A stretch of 64,000 nt of DNA from Heliobacterium chlorum (lineage in GTDB: Bacteria; Bacillota; Desulfitobacteriia; Heliobacteriales; Heliobacteriaceae). Under the pieces are notes generated by a model. That model searched no databases. It saw only the letters and a list, made by a program, of their open reading frames with translations, and was not told where the DNA came from. Both the position numbers and the translations under genes were made by a program. Positions within the stretch are counted from its first letter, which is position 1. The number at the start of each line of letters is the position of its first letter. Shown in pieces: positions 37,047-49,373 of this stretch. The stretch is from positions 1 to 64,000 of the forward strand of contig NZ_JACVHF010000017.1 in NCBI RefSeq assembly GCF_014502795.1. Reading direction: 5' to 3'.

Positions 37047-38783
37047 ATGCGTAGAACGAAAATCGTCTGCACCATCGGGCCGGCCAGCGAAAATATCGAA
37101 ACCTTAAAAGATATGATGCGTGCTGGCATGAACGTGGCCCGCCTCAACTTTTCCCACGGTTCTCATGAAGAGCACGGCCAGCGGATGGAAAACATCCGCC
37201 AGGCTGCTGCCGAACTTGGAATGAACGTGGCCATTCTCCTTGACACGAAAGGTCCCGAGATCCGCCTTCGTGAATTTGCCGCACCGCCCATCATGCTCGA
37301 AGCCGGGCAAGCCTTCACGCTGACCACCGAAGCGGTATTAGGCGATGCTGAAAAAGTCTCCATCACCTATGAAGACCTGCCACAGGACGTCACAACAGGA
37401 GACAAGATTCTCATCGATGACGGCCTCATTGAACTGCAAGTGGAATCGGTCGAAGGACCGGAGATTCGCTGCCGCGTGCTCAACGGCGGCAAAGTATCGA
37501 ATAAAAAAGGCGTCAACGTCCCAGGGATCAAAATCAACCTCCCGTCGGTCACCGAAAAGGATATCGCCGATATCCAGTTCGGTATCGCCCAGAAGGTCGA
37601 TTTTATCGCCGCCTCTTTCGTCCGCAAAGCGGCTGATGTACTCGCCATTCGCAAGATCCTCGAAGAAGCCGGTGCGACCATCGACATCATCTCCAAGATC
37701 GAAAGCAGAGAAGCCATCGATAATCTCGATGAGATCGTCCATGCCTCCGACGGGATCATGGTTGCTCGGGGCGACCTGGGTGTAGAAATCCCTGCGGAGG
37801 AAGTCCCCATCATTCAAAAATCCCTGATCGCCCAGTGTAACCGCTTAGGCAAGCCCGTCATCACAGCGACACAAATGCTCGACTCCATGATCAACAATCC
37901 TCGTCCCACCCGGGCTGAAGCGAGCGACGTGGCCAACGCCATCTTCGACGGTACCGATGCCATCATGCTCTCTGGTGAAACGGCCAACGGAAAATATCCC
38001 CTCATCACCGTCAAAACGATGGACCGTATCGCCCGCCGTGCCGAAGAAGCGCTGACCTGGGGACAACCCCATCAGGGCGAACGGAACAATGTGACTGATG
38101 CTATCGGACAATCTGTCTGTGTGGCAGCGGACCAACTCGATGCGGCCGCCATCGTTACAGCGACGGCTAGCGGCTACACCGCACGGATGATCGCCCGTTA
38201 CAGGCCCAAGTCTCCCATCGTTGCGGCCACACCCGATCCGGCTGTCATGCGCCGTTTGGCTCTCGTCTGGGGCGTCGTTCCCTTACTCACAGAAAAAGTC
38301 ATCGATACGGACCAGATGATCTCCTCGGCGGTAGATGCCGCAGTCGACCATGGCGTCGTCAAGGGTGGCGACTTAGTCGTCATCACCGCTGGAGTACCGG
38401 TCGGCGTCCAAGGCTCGACCAACTTGATGAAAATCCATACCGTCGGGACGGCCGCCGCCCAGGGTTCAGGGATCATCGCCAAATCGGTAGCCGGCCGGGT
38501 GCGGGTCTGTGTCACCGCCAAAGAGGCTGCTGAACTGAAACCGGGTGAAATCCTGGTGGCCATCGGTACAGACTCTGATTATGTGCCCTACCTAAAGCAT
38601 GCCGCCGCTATCGTCTGCGAAGAAGGCGGGCTCACCTCTCATGGCGCAATCATGGCGTTAGAGTATAAAGTACCTGTCGTCGTCGGTGTGGACAATGCCA
38701 CATCGATCTTTAAGACGGGAGAAGTAGTGACTGTCGATGGACAGCGGGGCTTGATCTACCGGGGAATGGCAAGAGTTCTGTAA
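37047..38783 (+). CDS. pyk: Pyruvate kinase with C-terminal PEP-utiliser domain
   Basis: The 578-residue protein is longer than the basic enzyme (about 470). Catalytic words are TKIVCTIGPASEN, ARLNFSHGSHEEH, KIESREAIDNLDEI, ARGDLGVEIPAEEV and TATQMLDSMINNPRPTRAEA. The extra C-terminal domain has the phosphohistidine-type motif LTSHGAIMALEYKVP seen in Bacillus pyruvate kinases. It makes ATP and pyruvate from phosphoenolpyruvate. Unusually it follows glpABC closely and looks like the fourth gene of that operon, tying glycerol oxidation to the last glycolytic step. Confidence 0.96.
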   Translation: MRRTKIVCTIGPASENIETLKDMMRAGMNVARLNFSHGSHEEHGQRMENIRQAAAELGMNVAILLDTKGPEIRLREFAAPPIMLEAGQAFTLTTEAVLGDAEKVSITYEDLPQDVTTGDKILIDDGLIELQVESVEGPEIRCRVLNGGKVSNKKGVNVPGIKINLPSVTEKDIADIQFGIAQKVDFIAASFVRKAADVLAIRKILEEAGATIDIISKIESREAIDNLDEIVHASDGIMVARGDLGVEIPAEEVPIIQKSLIAQCNRLGKPVITATQMLDSMINNPRPTRAEASDVANAIFDGTDAIMLSGETANGKYPLITVKTMDRIARRAEEALTWGQPHQGERNNVTDAIGQSVCVAADQLDAAAIVTATASGYTARMIARYRPKSPIVAATPDPAVMRRLALVWGVVPLLTEKVIDTDQMISSAVDAAVDHGVVKGGDLVVITAGVPVGVQGSTNLMKIHTVGTAAAQGSGIIAKSVAGRVRVCVTAKEAAELKPGEILVAIGTDSDYVPYLKHAAAIVCEEGGLTSHGAIMALEYKVPVVVGVDNATSIFKTGEVVTVDGQRGLIYRGMARVL

Positions 38784-38873
38784 CTCGCAGAAAAGCGTTG
38801 TGATCCTTAGCAAAAACTAACCCATTTACAATGCGATGTCTTCCCTAGACCTCACGGCTTTCATTGGCTTATA

Positions 38874-40009
<1,136 letters not shown>

Positions 40010-40012
40010 ATC

Positions 40013-41197
40013 ATGCAGAAACAGTCCATTCGCGATATTGATGTTCAAGGCAAGCGCCTCTTTGTGCGAGAGGACTTCAATGTTCCTTTGAAAAACGGCG
40101 TCATCACCGATGACACCCGCATCCGGATGACATTACCGACGATCCAATACCTCGTCGAAAGGGGAGCCAAGGTGATCTTGGCTTCCCACTTGGGCCGGCC
40201 GAAGGGACAGGTCGCCGAAGAGTACCGCTTGACGCCTGTTGCTCAGCGTCTCTCGGAACTGCTCGGCAAAGAAGTCATCAAGGTCAATGATTCGATCGGA
40301 CCCGAAGTGAAAGCTGCTGTGGATCGCATGGTCGATGGCGATGTGCTTCTTTTAGAGAACGTTCGTTTTTATAACGAAGAAACCAAAAACGATCCGGCCT
40401 ATGCGAAGCAGTTGGCCGAACTGGCCGACGTCTTTGTCAACGACGCTTTTGGCACATCCCACCGGGCCCATGCCTCTACGGCAGGCGTCGCCGATTACCT
40501 TCCTGCAGTCGCCGGTTTCCTCATGGAAAAGGAACTGATGATGATGGGCAAGGCTCTTGACAAGGCGGAACGTCCCTTTGCCGCGGTCATCGGCGGGGCT
40601 AAAGTTTCCGATAAGATCGGTGTCATTGAAAACCTGCTGACCAAAGTGGATGTCCTGATCATCGGCGGAGGAATGGCCAACACGTTCCTGCGGGCGCAGG
40701 GATACGAGATCGGTAAGTCCCTGGTGGAACCGGATAAAGTGGAACTGGCCACCGAACTGATCTTCCGGGCGAAAGCCAAAGGTGTACAACTGCTGCTGCC
40801 GACCGACGTCGTAGTCGCCCAGGAATTCAAAGCTGGTGCTAACCAGAAGACCGTAGCCATTGAATCTATCGAAGAGGATTGGATGGTTTTAGACGTCGGT
40901 TCGAAGACAGCTGCCGCTTATGCAGCGGTTGTCGAAAAAGCAGCCACCGTTATCTGGAATGGTCCCATGGGAGTCTTTGAAATCGACGACTTCGCCAAAG
41001 GAACGGAAGCGGTGGCCCGGGCCATGGCCGTATGCCAAGGTACGACCATCATCGGCGGTGGCGACTCCGTAGCTGCTGTCAACAAAGTCGGGGTAGCCGA
41101 TCAGATGAGCCATATCTCCACCGGCGGCGGTGCGTCTCTCGAATTCTTAGAGGGAAAAGTGTTGCCCGGTGTGGCTGCATTGAAGGATTCTATCTGA
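40013..41197 (+). CDS. pgk: Phosphoglycerate kinase
   Basis: The 394-residue enzyme has [62 protein letters not shown] and the C-terminal [13 protein letters not shown]. It is a full-length phosphoglycerate kinase, making ATP from 1,3-bisphosphoglycerate. It lies three bases after gap, so the two are co-translated. A perfect hairpin follows in the 184-base gap before tpiA. Confidence 0.97.
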   Translation: MQKQSIRDIDVQGKRLFVREDFNVPLKNGVITDDTRIRMTLPTIQYLVERGAKVILASHLGRPKGQVAEEYRLTPVAQRLSELLGKEVIKVNDSIGPEVKAAVDRMVDGDVLLLENVRFYNEETKNDPAYAKQLAELADVFVNDAFGTSHRAHASTAGVADYLPAVAGFLMEKELMMMGKALDKAERPFAAVIGGAKVSDKIGVIENLLTKVDVLIIGGGMANTFLRAQGYEIGKSLVEPDKVELATELIFRAKAKGVQLLLPTDVVVAQEFKAGANQKTVAIESIEEDWMVLDVGSKTAAAYAAVVEKAATVIWNGPMGVFEIDDFAKGTEAVARAMAVCQGTTIIGGGDSVAAVNKVGVADQMSHISTGGGASLEFLEGKVLPGVAALKDSI

Positions 41198-41248
41198 CCA
41201 TTTCCGTTCTAGGTGATGGCTCACTTAGACGAGACATGGTGACAAATC

Positions 41249-41286
41249 AGGGTGTAATGACTAGGCGCGCTTCGTCATTACACCCT
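41249..41286. repeat. Perfect intergenic hairpin, related to one at 63011
   Basis: AGGGTGTAATGAC (41249-41261) pairs perfectly with GTCATTACACCCT (41274-41286) around 12 bases. There is no T-run, so it is more likely an mRNA processing or stability element, or a mobile repeat, than a terminator. Confidence 0.6.
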
Positions 41287-41380
41287 CGATTATGCCTGTA
41301 AGGGGCACTAGGCGACCGAAATGGTCTCATTTCAATTGTGCTTATAAAATGAATCGATTTATCGTAAGGAGCGTTCAGGC

Positions 41381-42136
41381 ATGCGCAAAACGATCATCGC
41401 CGGCAACTGGAAGATGCACAAAACCATCGCCGAAGCGGTTACTTTGGCCGAAGCGATTAAGAGCCAAAACCCGAATCCGTCTCTAGAAATCGTCATCTGC
41501 CCGCCCTTTACGGCTTTAACTGAAGTCGCAAAGGCAGTGCAAGGCAGCCCTGTCGCTGTGGCTGCGCAAAACATGCATTGGGAAGTGCAAGGGGCTTTCA
41601 CCGGTGAAGTCTCTCCGGCCATGGTTAAAGATGCCGGATGTAAATACGTCGTGCTGGGCCACTCGGAACGGCGCCAGTATTTCGGAGAAACAGATGAAAC
41701 GGTAAATAAAAAAGTGAAAGCCGCCATCACTCATGAACTCATCCCTATCGTTTGTGTTGGCGAGACGCTGGAACAACGGGAAGCGGGACAAACGGAAGAT
41801 GTCGTCGCCACGCAAACAAAAGGCGGCTTGGCTGGCCTCTCGGCTCAAGAAGTGGCTGACCTGGTGATCGCTTATGAACCGGTTTGGGCGATCGGTACGG
41901 GACGGACGGCTTCTGACGATGACGCTCAACAGGTCAACGCGTACATTCGCAGTGTCGTGGCTGAAGTTTTCGGTACGGAAGCAGCTGAAGCTGTGCGCAT
42001 CCAGTACGGCGGCAGCGTCAAGCCGTCGAACGCAAAAAATCTGCTCGCCAAGGGGGATATCGACGGCGCCTTGGTCGGCGGAGCCAGCTTGAAAATCGAA
42101 GACTTCCAAGGAATCATCGATGGAGCTAAAGCCTAA
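41381..42136 (+). CDS. tpiA: Triosephosphate isomerase
   Basis: The 251-residue TIM barrel begins RKTIIAGNWKMHKTI with the catalytic Asn-Lys. It continues with AAQNMHWEVQGAFTGEVS, the catalytic histidine in VLGHSERRQYF, the catalytic glutamate in AYEPVWAIGTG, and IQYGGSVKPSNAKN. It interconverts dihydroxyacetone phosphate and glyceraldehyde-3-phosphate, the direct link between GlpABC product and Gap. AAGGAG precedes ATG 41381. Confidence 0.97.
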   Translation: MRKTIIAGNWKMHKTIAEAVTLAEAIKSQNPNPSLEIVICPPFTALTEVAKAVQGSPVAVAAQNMHWEVQGAFTGEVSPAMVKDAGCKYVVLGHSERRQYFGETDETVNKKVKAAITHELIPIVCVGETLEQREAGQTEDVVATQTKGGLAGLSAQEVADLVIAYEPVWAIGTGRTASDDDAQQVNAYIRSVVAEVFGTEAAEAVRIQYGGSVKPSNAKNLLAKGDIDGALVGGASLKIEDFQGIIDGAKA

Positions 42137-42246
42137 ATATTCAATCGAAGTTTCCACGGTTTATTTACCGACAGCCTGTCTACCATTTGTTTTTCAAAAG
42201 TAAACGATAGATGTTGTCTCCCGTGTAAGTAAGGAGGGTTCCGGTC

Positions 42247-43797
42247 ATGTCCGATAAAAAACGCCCGGTAGCCCTCATCATCCTCGATGGCTGGGGTCAG
42301 CGGGATGAAAAGACCGGCAACGCCATAACTATGGCTAGAACGCCTAACATGGATCATTGGATGAAGGAGTACCCTTCGACGACACTCGCCTGCTCCGGTG
42401 AAGCCGTGGGCTTGCCGGAAGGACAGATGGGTAACTCCGAAGTGGGCCACTTGAATATGGGCGCAGGCCGTGTCGTCTACCAGGAATTGACCCGAATCAC
42501 TAAGTCGATCAAAAAGGGCGACTTTTTCGAGAATCCGGCTCTGCTTGCAGCGGTGCGGAAGGTCAAGGCGCAGGGGAAAAGCCTCCACGTCATGGGCTTG
42601 CTCTCCGACGGCGGGGTACATAGCCACATAAATCACCTGATCGCCGTCCTTGAACTGGCCCGAAGGCAGGGCCTAAAACAGGTCTATGTACATGCATTTT
42701 TAGATGGACGAGACGTGCCGCCGTCCAGTGCCGGCGAATATCTGAGCAAAGTGCTTGCTCAAATGGACGCATTGGACCTGGGAATCATCGCGACCATTTC
42801 CGGCCGCTATTACGCCATGGATCGGGACAATCGCTGGGAACGGGTTGAAAAAGCATACCGGGCGATGGTGCGGGGAGAAGGCCGGAAGGCGGTTTCTCCG
42901 TCAGAAGCGATTGAACTGGCCTATCAAGCCGGTGAAACGGATGAGTTTGTCCAGCCGACGGTGATCATCGATGACCAGGGCTGTCCCATCTCCGTTGTGA
43001 ACGATGGCGACGCTGTCGTTTTTATCAACTTCCGGCCCGACCGTGCTCGGCAGATCACTCGCGCTTTTGTCGATAAAGACTTTGCAGGATTTGACCGGGG
43101 AGAGGGAAATCCGATCGTCGATTTTGTCTGTATGACCGAATACGACAAGACCATTGAAGTCCCGGTGGCCTTTCTGCCGAGCACGATGGCCAATACCCTC
43201 GGCGAATGGCTCTCCAAGCAAGGCTTGCAGCAGTTGCGAGTGGCTGAAACGGAGAAATACGCTCATGTAACTTTCTTTTTCAATGGCGGGGTAGAGGCGC
43301 AGTACCCCGGTGAGGAGCGAGTGCTCATCGCTTCGCCGAAGGTAGCCACCTACGATCTGCTTCCCGAGATGTCTGCACCGGCAGTCACGAAAGCCCTGCT
43401 GGAGCGCTTGGCGATCGGCGACAAGGACTTGTACATCCTGAACTTTGCCAACGCCGATATGGTCGGTCATACCGGTATCATCGAGGCAGCCCGGCAAGCG
43501 GTAGAGACGGTCGATGCCAGCTTGGACCGGATCGTCGAAGCCATCCGGCAACAATCGGGGACGGTCGTCATCACGGCCGATCACGGCAACGCCGAAAAGA
43601 TGGTCGATGAGCAGGGCGGCCCTTTTACCGCCCATACGACTTCGCCAGTCCCTTTTATTCTGATCGATGATCAACAGAAATCAGCAACACTTCGCCATGA
43701 CGGGAGCTTACAGGATATCGCTCCCACGTTGTTGGCACTATTGGGGCTTCCTAAACCGGTCGAGATGACGGGGACAAGTTTGATTCAGGTCGATTAA
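42247..43797 (+). CDS. gpmI: 2,3-bisphosphoglycerate-independent phosphoglycerate mutase
   Basis: This 516-residue metalloenzyme of the alkaline-phosphatase superfamily has [13 protein letters not shown], the catalytic serine in [30 protein letters not shown] and the metal ligands in [10 protein letters not shown]. It converts 3- to 2-phosphoglycerate without the bisphosphate cofactor, using two manganese ions in related enzymes. AAGGAGGG precedes ATG 42247. Fourth of five glycolytic genes in series. Confidence 0.97.
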   Translation: MSDKKRPVALIILDGWGQRDEKTGNAITMARTPNMDHWMKEYPSTTLACSGEAVGLPEGQMGNSEVGHLNMGAGRVVYQELTRITKSIKKGDFFENPALLAAVRKVKAQGKSLHVMGLLSDGGVHSHINHLIAVLELARRQGLKQVYVHAFLDGRDVPPSSAGEYLSKVLAQMDALDLGIIATISGRYYAMDRDNRWERVEKAYRAMVRGEGRKAVSPSEAIELAYQAGETDEFVQPTVIIDDQGCPISVVNDGDAVVFINFRPDRARQITRAFVDKDFAGFDRGEGNPIVDFVCMTEYDKTIEVPVAFLPSTMANTLGEWLSKQGLQQLRVAETEKYAHVTFFFNGGVEAQYPGEERVLIASPKVATYDLLPEMSAPAVTKALLERLAIGDKDLYILNFANADMVGHTGIIEAARQAVETVDASLDRIVEAIRQQSGTVVITADHGNAEKMVDEQGGPFTAHTTSPVPFILIDDQQKSATLRHDGSLQDIAPTLLALLGLPKPVEMTGTSLIQVD

Positions 43798-43860
43798 TGA
43801 CCTAAAGGAAAAGCTAGGCAGGAACAGTTTATAAAGATATATGTTTAGCAAGGAAAATAG

Positions 43861-45216
<1,356 letters not shown>

Positions 45217-45314
45217 TCATCGGGCTCTCTGAGAAGGGGATGTTTGAGTAATTGTAGAAATAAATCCCTTAATAAGCGGGAAAGAAATTGCAATCTCAAA
45301 CAGTAGGTGACAAG

Positions 45315-47018
45315 ATGCAAAAGGACATGAAGCGAGAACGTACGACCCTAGCCAATGAAGAGTACGATATTCTTCCCTTATCAGAAAAGCTTGGCATTGA
45401 TGCCCACCAGGTGAACTGGACAGTTGGAGAAACTTCCGAGGTGGCCAAGAGCCTCGTTAAGACGATTGAAAAAAACAGCGACGAATTGATGGATGGTTCT
45501 GCCCGTTTGGAAGAACTCACCGGTGTAGCTCGACTGCTCGAAGAGAGAGCTCAGCAAGTGGCAACTCTGTGCGGCGCACGATTGCCCCAGGTTCAAGCGG
45601 GAGAGAAACAAGTCAGCGAGGCTGAATCGCTTTTGCTGCAAATCGCTGACGATGTCATGGAGTATGCCAATGCTGCGGTGAAACTGCGAGAACTCTCTGA
45701 ATCGATCACTCGTTTTGTCAAAGAATCGCGAGATATCGCCCGGAAGACAAACCTTCTCGCCTTAAACGCATCCATCGAAGCGGCCCGTGCCGGCGCTGCT
45801 GGAAGAGGTTTTGCTGTCGTCGCCGAAGAGATCCGCAAACTGGCGGAAAAGAGCGCCCAATCTGCCCAGGGAATCCAGGTGACGGCGGAACTGATCAAAA
45901 AAGACATTCACGCAGTGGCATCGGGAGCGGAGTTTAGTTCCAAACAACTGAACAGCATTGTCAAAGATGTACGGGCCGGGAAAGAAGTGCTATCTTCAAC
46001 GGTACATACCTTTGAGGAGATCACCGAATTCAATCGTGAACTGTCAGAAGCTACTTCCCAGCATGCCGAGACGACGGAACAGATGGCGATCATCTTCACC
46101 TCGTTGAGCGAAGGGATGCATGATATTACTGAGCGAGTGCGAGACCAGGAGAAGCACCAGCAGTACCTGAGAAACTTGTCCAGGCAGATGTATGGGCATG
46201 TTCACACCTTACAGAAGCAGGCTGTCCGGTTCAAGCAGGATAACGAGCTGATCTTCGGCATCAACCCAGCCTTAAGTCCGGATACGATCAGGCAGATGTA
46301 TCTTCCTGTCATCAACGCCCTCTGCGAGAATTTAGGCTATCAAGGGCGGATACTGATCGCCTCTGATTATAACGCTTTGGCCGATTCGCTCCATGGGAAT
46401 ATCGTCGATGTGGGTTGGTTCTCTCCCTTGGCCTATGTGAACGCATCAGTGAGCGGGAAAACGATACCCCTTGCCACTCCGATCGTCAACGGTCATGCCA
46501 CCTATAAGGGATATATCGTCACAAATCGAGGCAGCAGCATCGGCAAGCTTACAGATTTGCGAGGAAAGCGATTGGCTTACGTCGATCCTAAATCGGCATC
46601 AGGCTATGCGTATCCGCGGCGGTTATTGAGCAAAGCCGGACTGGATCCTGATCGAGACTTAGGTGAGACGATTTTCTTAGGCACTCACAGCCGTGTCATC
46701 GATGCCGTTCTATCGGGAGAGGTCGCTGCCGGCGCCACCTATTCCGAAGCTATCGATGACGCTAAACATCGCGGCTTGAACGTAGAGAAACTCCTCTACC
46801 TGGCTGAGACAGAGCCGATTCCGAAAGACTGCATCGCTGCCCGCCCCCAACTGGATGGAGAGATCGTCACGAAGTTAAAGCAAGGCTTGTTGGAGTTAGC
46901 TCAGACTCGCGAGGGGAAAGCAGCCCTAGGGAAAAACGCCATTCAAGGTTTCATAGAATCGCGAGATGAAAACTACAACATCGTACGGGAAGTCCTGCTC
47001 GGGGATAGAAGCAGATAG
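45315..47018 (+). CDS. Soluble MCP signalling domain fused to a PhnD-like binding domain
   Basis: The 567-residue protein has no visible signal peptide or membrane helix. Residues about 100-290 are a methyl-accepting chemotaxis signalling domain with its tip motif [19 protein letters not shown] and [19 protein letters not shown]. Residues about 310-560 resemble PhnD-type phosphonate/phosphite-binding proteins: [52 protein letters not shown] and [17 protein letters not shown]. PhnD is normally outside the cell, so a cytoplasmic fusion with the sensor at the C-terminal end is unusual. It could sense a cytoplasmic ligand and signal to a CheA. I choose ATG 45315 after AGGTGAC; a TTG at 45288 is also in frame. 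Confidence 0.85.
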   Translation: MQKDMKRERTTLANEEYDILPLSEKLGIDAHQVNWTVGETSEVAKSLVKTIEKNSDELMDGSARLEELTGVARLLEERAQQVATLCGARLPQVQAGEKQVSEAESLLLQIADDVMEYANAAVKLRELSESITRFVKESRDIARKTNLLALNASIEAARAGAAGRGFAVVAEEIRKLAEKSAQSAQGIQVTAELIKKDIHAVASGAEFSSKQLNSIVKDVRAGKEVLSSTVHTFEEITEFNRELSEATSQHAETTEQMAIIFTSLSEGMHDITERVRDQEKHQQYLRNLSRQMYGHVHTLQKQAVRFKQDNELIFGINPALSPDTIRQMYLPVINALCENLGYQGRILIASDYNALADSLHGNIVDVGWFSPLAYVNASVSGKTIPLATPIVNGHATYKGYIVTNRGSSIGKLTDLRGKRLAYVDPKSASGYAYPRRLLSKAGLDPDRDLGETIFLGTHSRVIDAVLSGEVAAGATYSEAIDDAKHRGLNVEKLLYLAETEPIPKDCIAARPQLDGEIVTKLKQGLLELAQTREGKAALGKNAIQGFIESRDENYNIVREVLLGDRSR

Positions 47019-47086
47019 AATGCATTAATGATGTGGTAAAGATAAAATCGACATAGAAACATAAATAATGATAAGATAATGTCTAG

Positions 47087-47137
47087 TCGCCCTGCGTTCT
47101 TTCTGTTACGGGAAAAGAAGCAGGGCGATTTTTTCTT
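47087..47137 (+). terminator. Rho-independent terminator
   Basis: TCGCCCTGC (47087-47095) pairs with GCAGGGCGA (47120-47128), followed by TTTTTTCTTT. Confidence 0.85.
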
Positions 47138-47298
47138 TATCAGGTCGCCTAAAAATGGAGCATTGTCCTTGCGGACTACCCGTGATAAAGTGAGGAGTAG
47201 TTAAATTATTATTGAGCTATAGCATTATCGACTGTTGAATTCCGCAATAAACCTGATAATCACGGGGGAGCGACAGCGGAAATACTTGAGGTGGTAAG

Positions 47299-47856
47299 AT
47301 GGAATTTATCGCGATCGACTTTGAAACAGCCAACTATAATCGGGACAGCGCCTGTGCCCTGGGGATAGTCGTCGTTTCACAGCACAGGGTCATCGAAAAA
47401 CGGGTCTGGTTGATTCGCCCGCCTCGCTTGTACATACATCCTCGCTTTACCGAGATTCATGGTATTCGTGTCGAACAGGTGAGAGACAAGCCTACCTTTG
47501 GTCAGCTTTGGCCGGAGATCAGTGCCTATCTCGATGGACGCCCCGTTGTAGCCCACAACGCCACTTTCGATATCGGCGTATTAAAGGCGGTCATGAATAC
47601 ATATCAAATCACTTGCAACGGCTTCCCCTACTTATGTACCTTGGCGATGGCTCGAAAAACATGGCCGAAACTGCAAAGCCATAAGTTGAACGTGGTGGCC
47701 GAACACTTAGGAATTTCGCTGCAGCACCATGACGCCTTGGAAGATGCCGCCGCTGCTGCCGGCATCGTTTCTGCCATCTGTCAAGAACGGCAAATCCAAA
47801 GTATGGGACAGCTTGTAGAGTCGCTCGGTGTGGGAATGCATAACTTTATCATGTAA
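47299..47856 (+). CDS. DEDDh-type 3'-5' exonuclease (DnaQ-like)
   Basis: The 185-residue protein is a stand-alone exonuclease of the DNA polymerase III epsilon type. It has FIAIDFETANYNRDSACALG (first D and E), AHNATFDIGVLKAV (second D) and the H and D of HHDALEDAAAAAGIV (ExoIII). ATG 47299 follows TGAGGTGG. It probably trims or proofreads nucleic acids in the cytoplasm; the exact process is not evident from neighbours. A terminator follows. Confidence 0.88.
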   Translation: MEFIAIDFETANYNRDSACALGIVVVSQHRVIEKRVWLIRPPRLYIHPRFTEIHGIRVEQVRDKPTFGQLWPEISAYLDGRPVVAHNATFDIGVLKAVMNTYQITCNGFPYLCTLAMARKTWPKLQSHKLNVVAEHLGISLQHHDALEDAAAAAGIVSAICQERQIQSMGQLVESLGVGMHNFIM

Positions 47857-47867
47857 GCTTACGGATG

Positions 47868-47904
47868 AGGCTGACCCCCAGTTCTAACAACGGGGTCAGC
47901 CTTT
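47868..47904. terminator. Hairpin terminator between convergent units
   Basis: AGGCTGACCCC (47868-47878) pairs with GGGGTCAGCCT (47892-47902), then TTT. It ends the exonuclease gene, and on the minus strand it follows the germination operon directly. Confidence 0.85.
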
Positions 47905-48070
47905 ACGTTTTGTACATCGCCAAGAGAGCCGGGAAAATAAGCACGGCAAGAGCGAGCAGATAAGTAAAAACGGCCGCCGGCTTATGACCGTCATGCCACA
48001 ATTGTCTACCGTAATTAAAGGTATAGGTGGAAATCCCCAAAAGAATGATCGCTGCGAGTACTGTCGTCAT
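47903..48070 (-). CDS. Small two-helix membrane protein, probable germination receptor D subunit (55 aa)
   Basis: A short gene, easily missed, begins seven bases after the gerC stop of operon 2. It encodes 55 residues with two hydrophobic helices, VLAAIILLGISTYTF and VFTYLLALAVLIFPALLAMY. Between them is a short polar loop NYGRQLWHDGHKP. In Bacillus, some germinant-receptor operons encode a D subunit of about this size with two membrane helices that modulates receptor function. Position, size and topology all match. No clear ribosome site precedes it, so coupling to gerC is likely. The terminator overlaps its stop. Confidence 0.72.
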   Translation of the reverse strand: MTTVLAAIILLGISTYTFNYGRQLWHDGHKPAAVFTYLLALAVLIFPALLAMYKT

Positions 48071-48077
48071 GATTTCT

Positions 48078-49373
48078 TCATCTCGATTCTTCGGACCGTG
48101 GTTGAATGCGCAATCCCGGGCGACGAATTTTAAAATCTACATGAACGGTAACACTCGCGCCGGAAAAACGGTTTTTCCAATCAAGACTATCGAATTCCTG
48201 CATCGTAAGTGATCGCATTTGAATCGAACGGGCGAGATAAAAAGGGTCAATCTTCTCTTTTTGAGCACGCTCGATGAGTTGACTCGTTTCCGCCGTGATT
48301 GAATCGACCACTTGAGATTCTAGCAATGTGATCCTATCTGTAGATACATAAGGTTCTAACGCTAAAACGGATAAAAGCTGCCCTTCTAGAAACAAATGGA
48401 TATCGATAAAGGGTTTATCCCCTTCCCAGGTAACGTCGATTTTCGGCTGTTGGGCCCTTCGAATAATCACACTGAACGGACCCTTTCCGTTCGGGGTATC
48501 GAAGACCCAAATTCCTCCCCGATAGCTGTCTCTAAGCAAACCGTAGATGCGAGCGTCCCAAGCAGACCACTTATCGATCAACCTACCCTCTTGCATGACC
48601 GCAATGCCGAGAAACTCGGAAGGATTGCCGCCGGAACGAGGTAGAGAGCGAAGTGTTTTTCCTCCAGGTTCGACGTTTCCCTCGATCTCTTGATGATACT
48701 TATCGGTTGGCAGTGGTCTTACGGAGCCGTCTTTTTTCTCAGAACTGACGATGGGATTGACCCCAACCAAAGGGAGAACTGCATTTAACTGGTGGTTATC
48801 GACCTCATTTAGAAAATCGTGTAAGGTAGGCATTCGGGTATAGCCGTAGCGAACCACTCCTCGAGCCACATCGTCCACATAGCGAGATACGCTTTTTTCG
48901 AGTACCGGTTCAGCCGTTAGAAAGATATTGCGAGCCGGCCCCTCTTTGGCAACCCAGATGTAGACGCTACGGCGAAACTGCGGAAATCGTTCCAAAACAT
49001 CAAGATAGGGAAGGACGCCTTCTTTAGCGATTTCTTCACCGAAGATTAACACGCGAAGGTGACGAAAATCGACTCTTCTCTCCACCGTCGCTTCGGCTAG
49101 GCTGACCGCTTCGGGAATGGTACGTGCCGTAATGGTGATCGGTTTTGTCGTTTGCGTGATCGACTCCCCACCGGTTTTTCCGGTAGGCCCACCAATATTT
49201 CCGGGGACGGCAATCCGCATGACGACGTCGATTTTATTGTCAATACTTCGATCGACACCCATCGTCAAAACAAAAGCTAAGTTTTCCAGCTCGTTGCGGT
49301 CCCAGCAGCCTGTCTGTAAAGCGAGTGTGGCAAAAACGATACATACACAGATCCATTTAAGCCAGGATCTCAT
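48078..49373 (-). CDS. gerC: Spore germination receptor subunit C, Ger(x)C lipoprotein (operon 2)
   Basis: The 431-residue Ger(x)C protein starts at ATG 49373, overlapping the gerB stop in ATGA; the longer upstream frame is not needed. The lipoprotein signal CVCIVFATLALQTGCWD places the lipidated cysteine near residue 22. Family words include LENLAFVLTMGVDR, ITARTIPEAVSLAEATVERR, DFRHLRVLIFGEE and VDFKIRRPGLRIQP. It is clearly paralogous to the operon 1 protein, so the two receptors probably arose by duplication. Confidence 0.93.
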   Translation of the reverse strand: MRSWLKWICVCIVFATLALQTGCWDRNELENLAFVLTMGVDRSIDNKIDVVMRIAVPGNIGGPTGKTGGESITQTTKPITITARTIPEAVSLAEATVERRVDFRHLRVLIFGEEIAKEGVLPYLDVLERFPQFRRSVYIWVAKEGPARNIFLTAEPVLEKSVSRYVDDVARGVVRYGYTRMPTLHDFLNEVDNHQLNAVLPLVGVNPIVSSEKKDGSVRPLPTDKYHQEIEGNVEPGGKTLRSLPRSGGNPSEFLGIAVMQEGRLIDKWSAWDARIYGLLRDSYRGGIWVFDTPNGKGPFSVIIRRAQQPKIDVTWEGDKPFIDIHLFLEGQLLSVLALEPYVSTDRITLLESQVVDSITAETSQLIERAQKEKIDPFYLARSIQMRSLTMQEFDSLDWKNRFSGASVTVHVDFKIRRPGLRIQPRSEESR

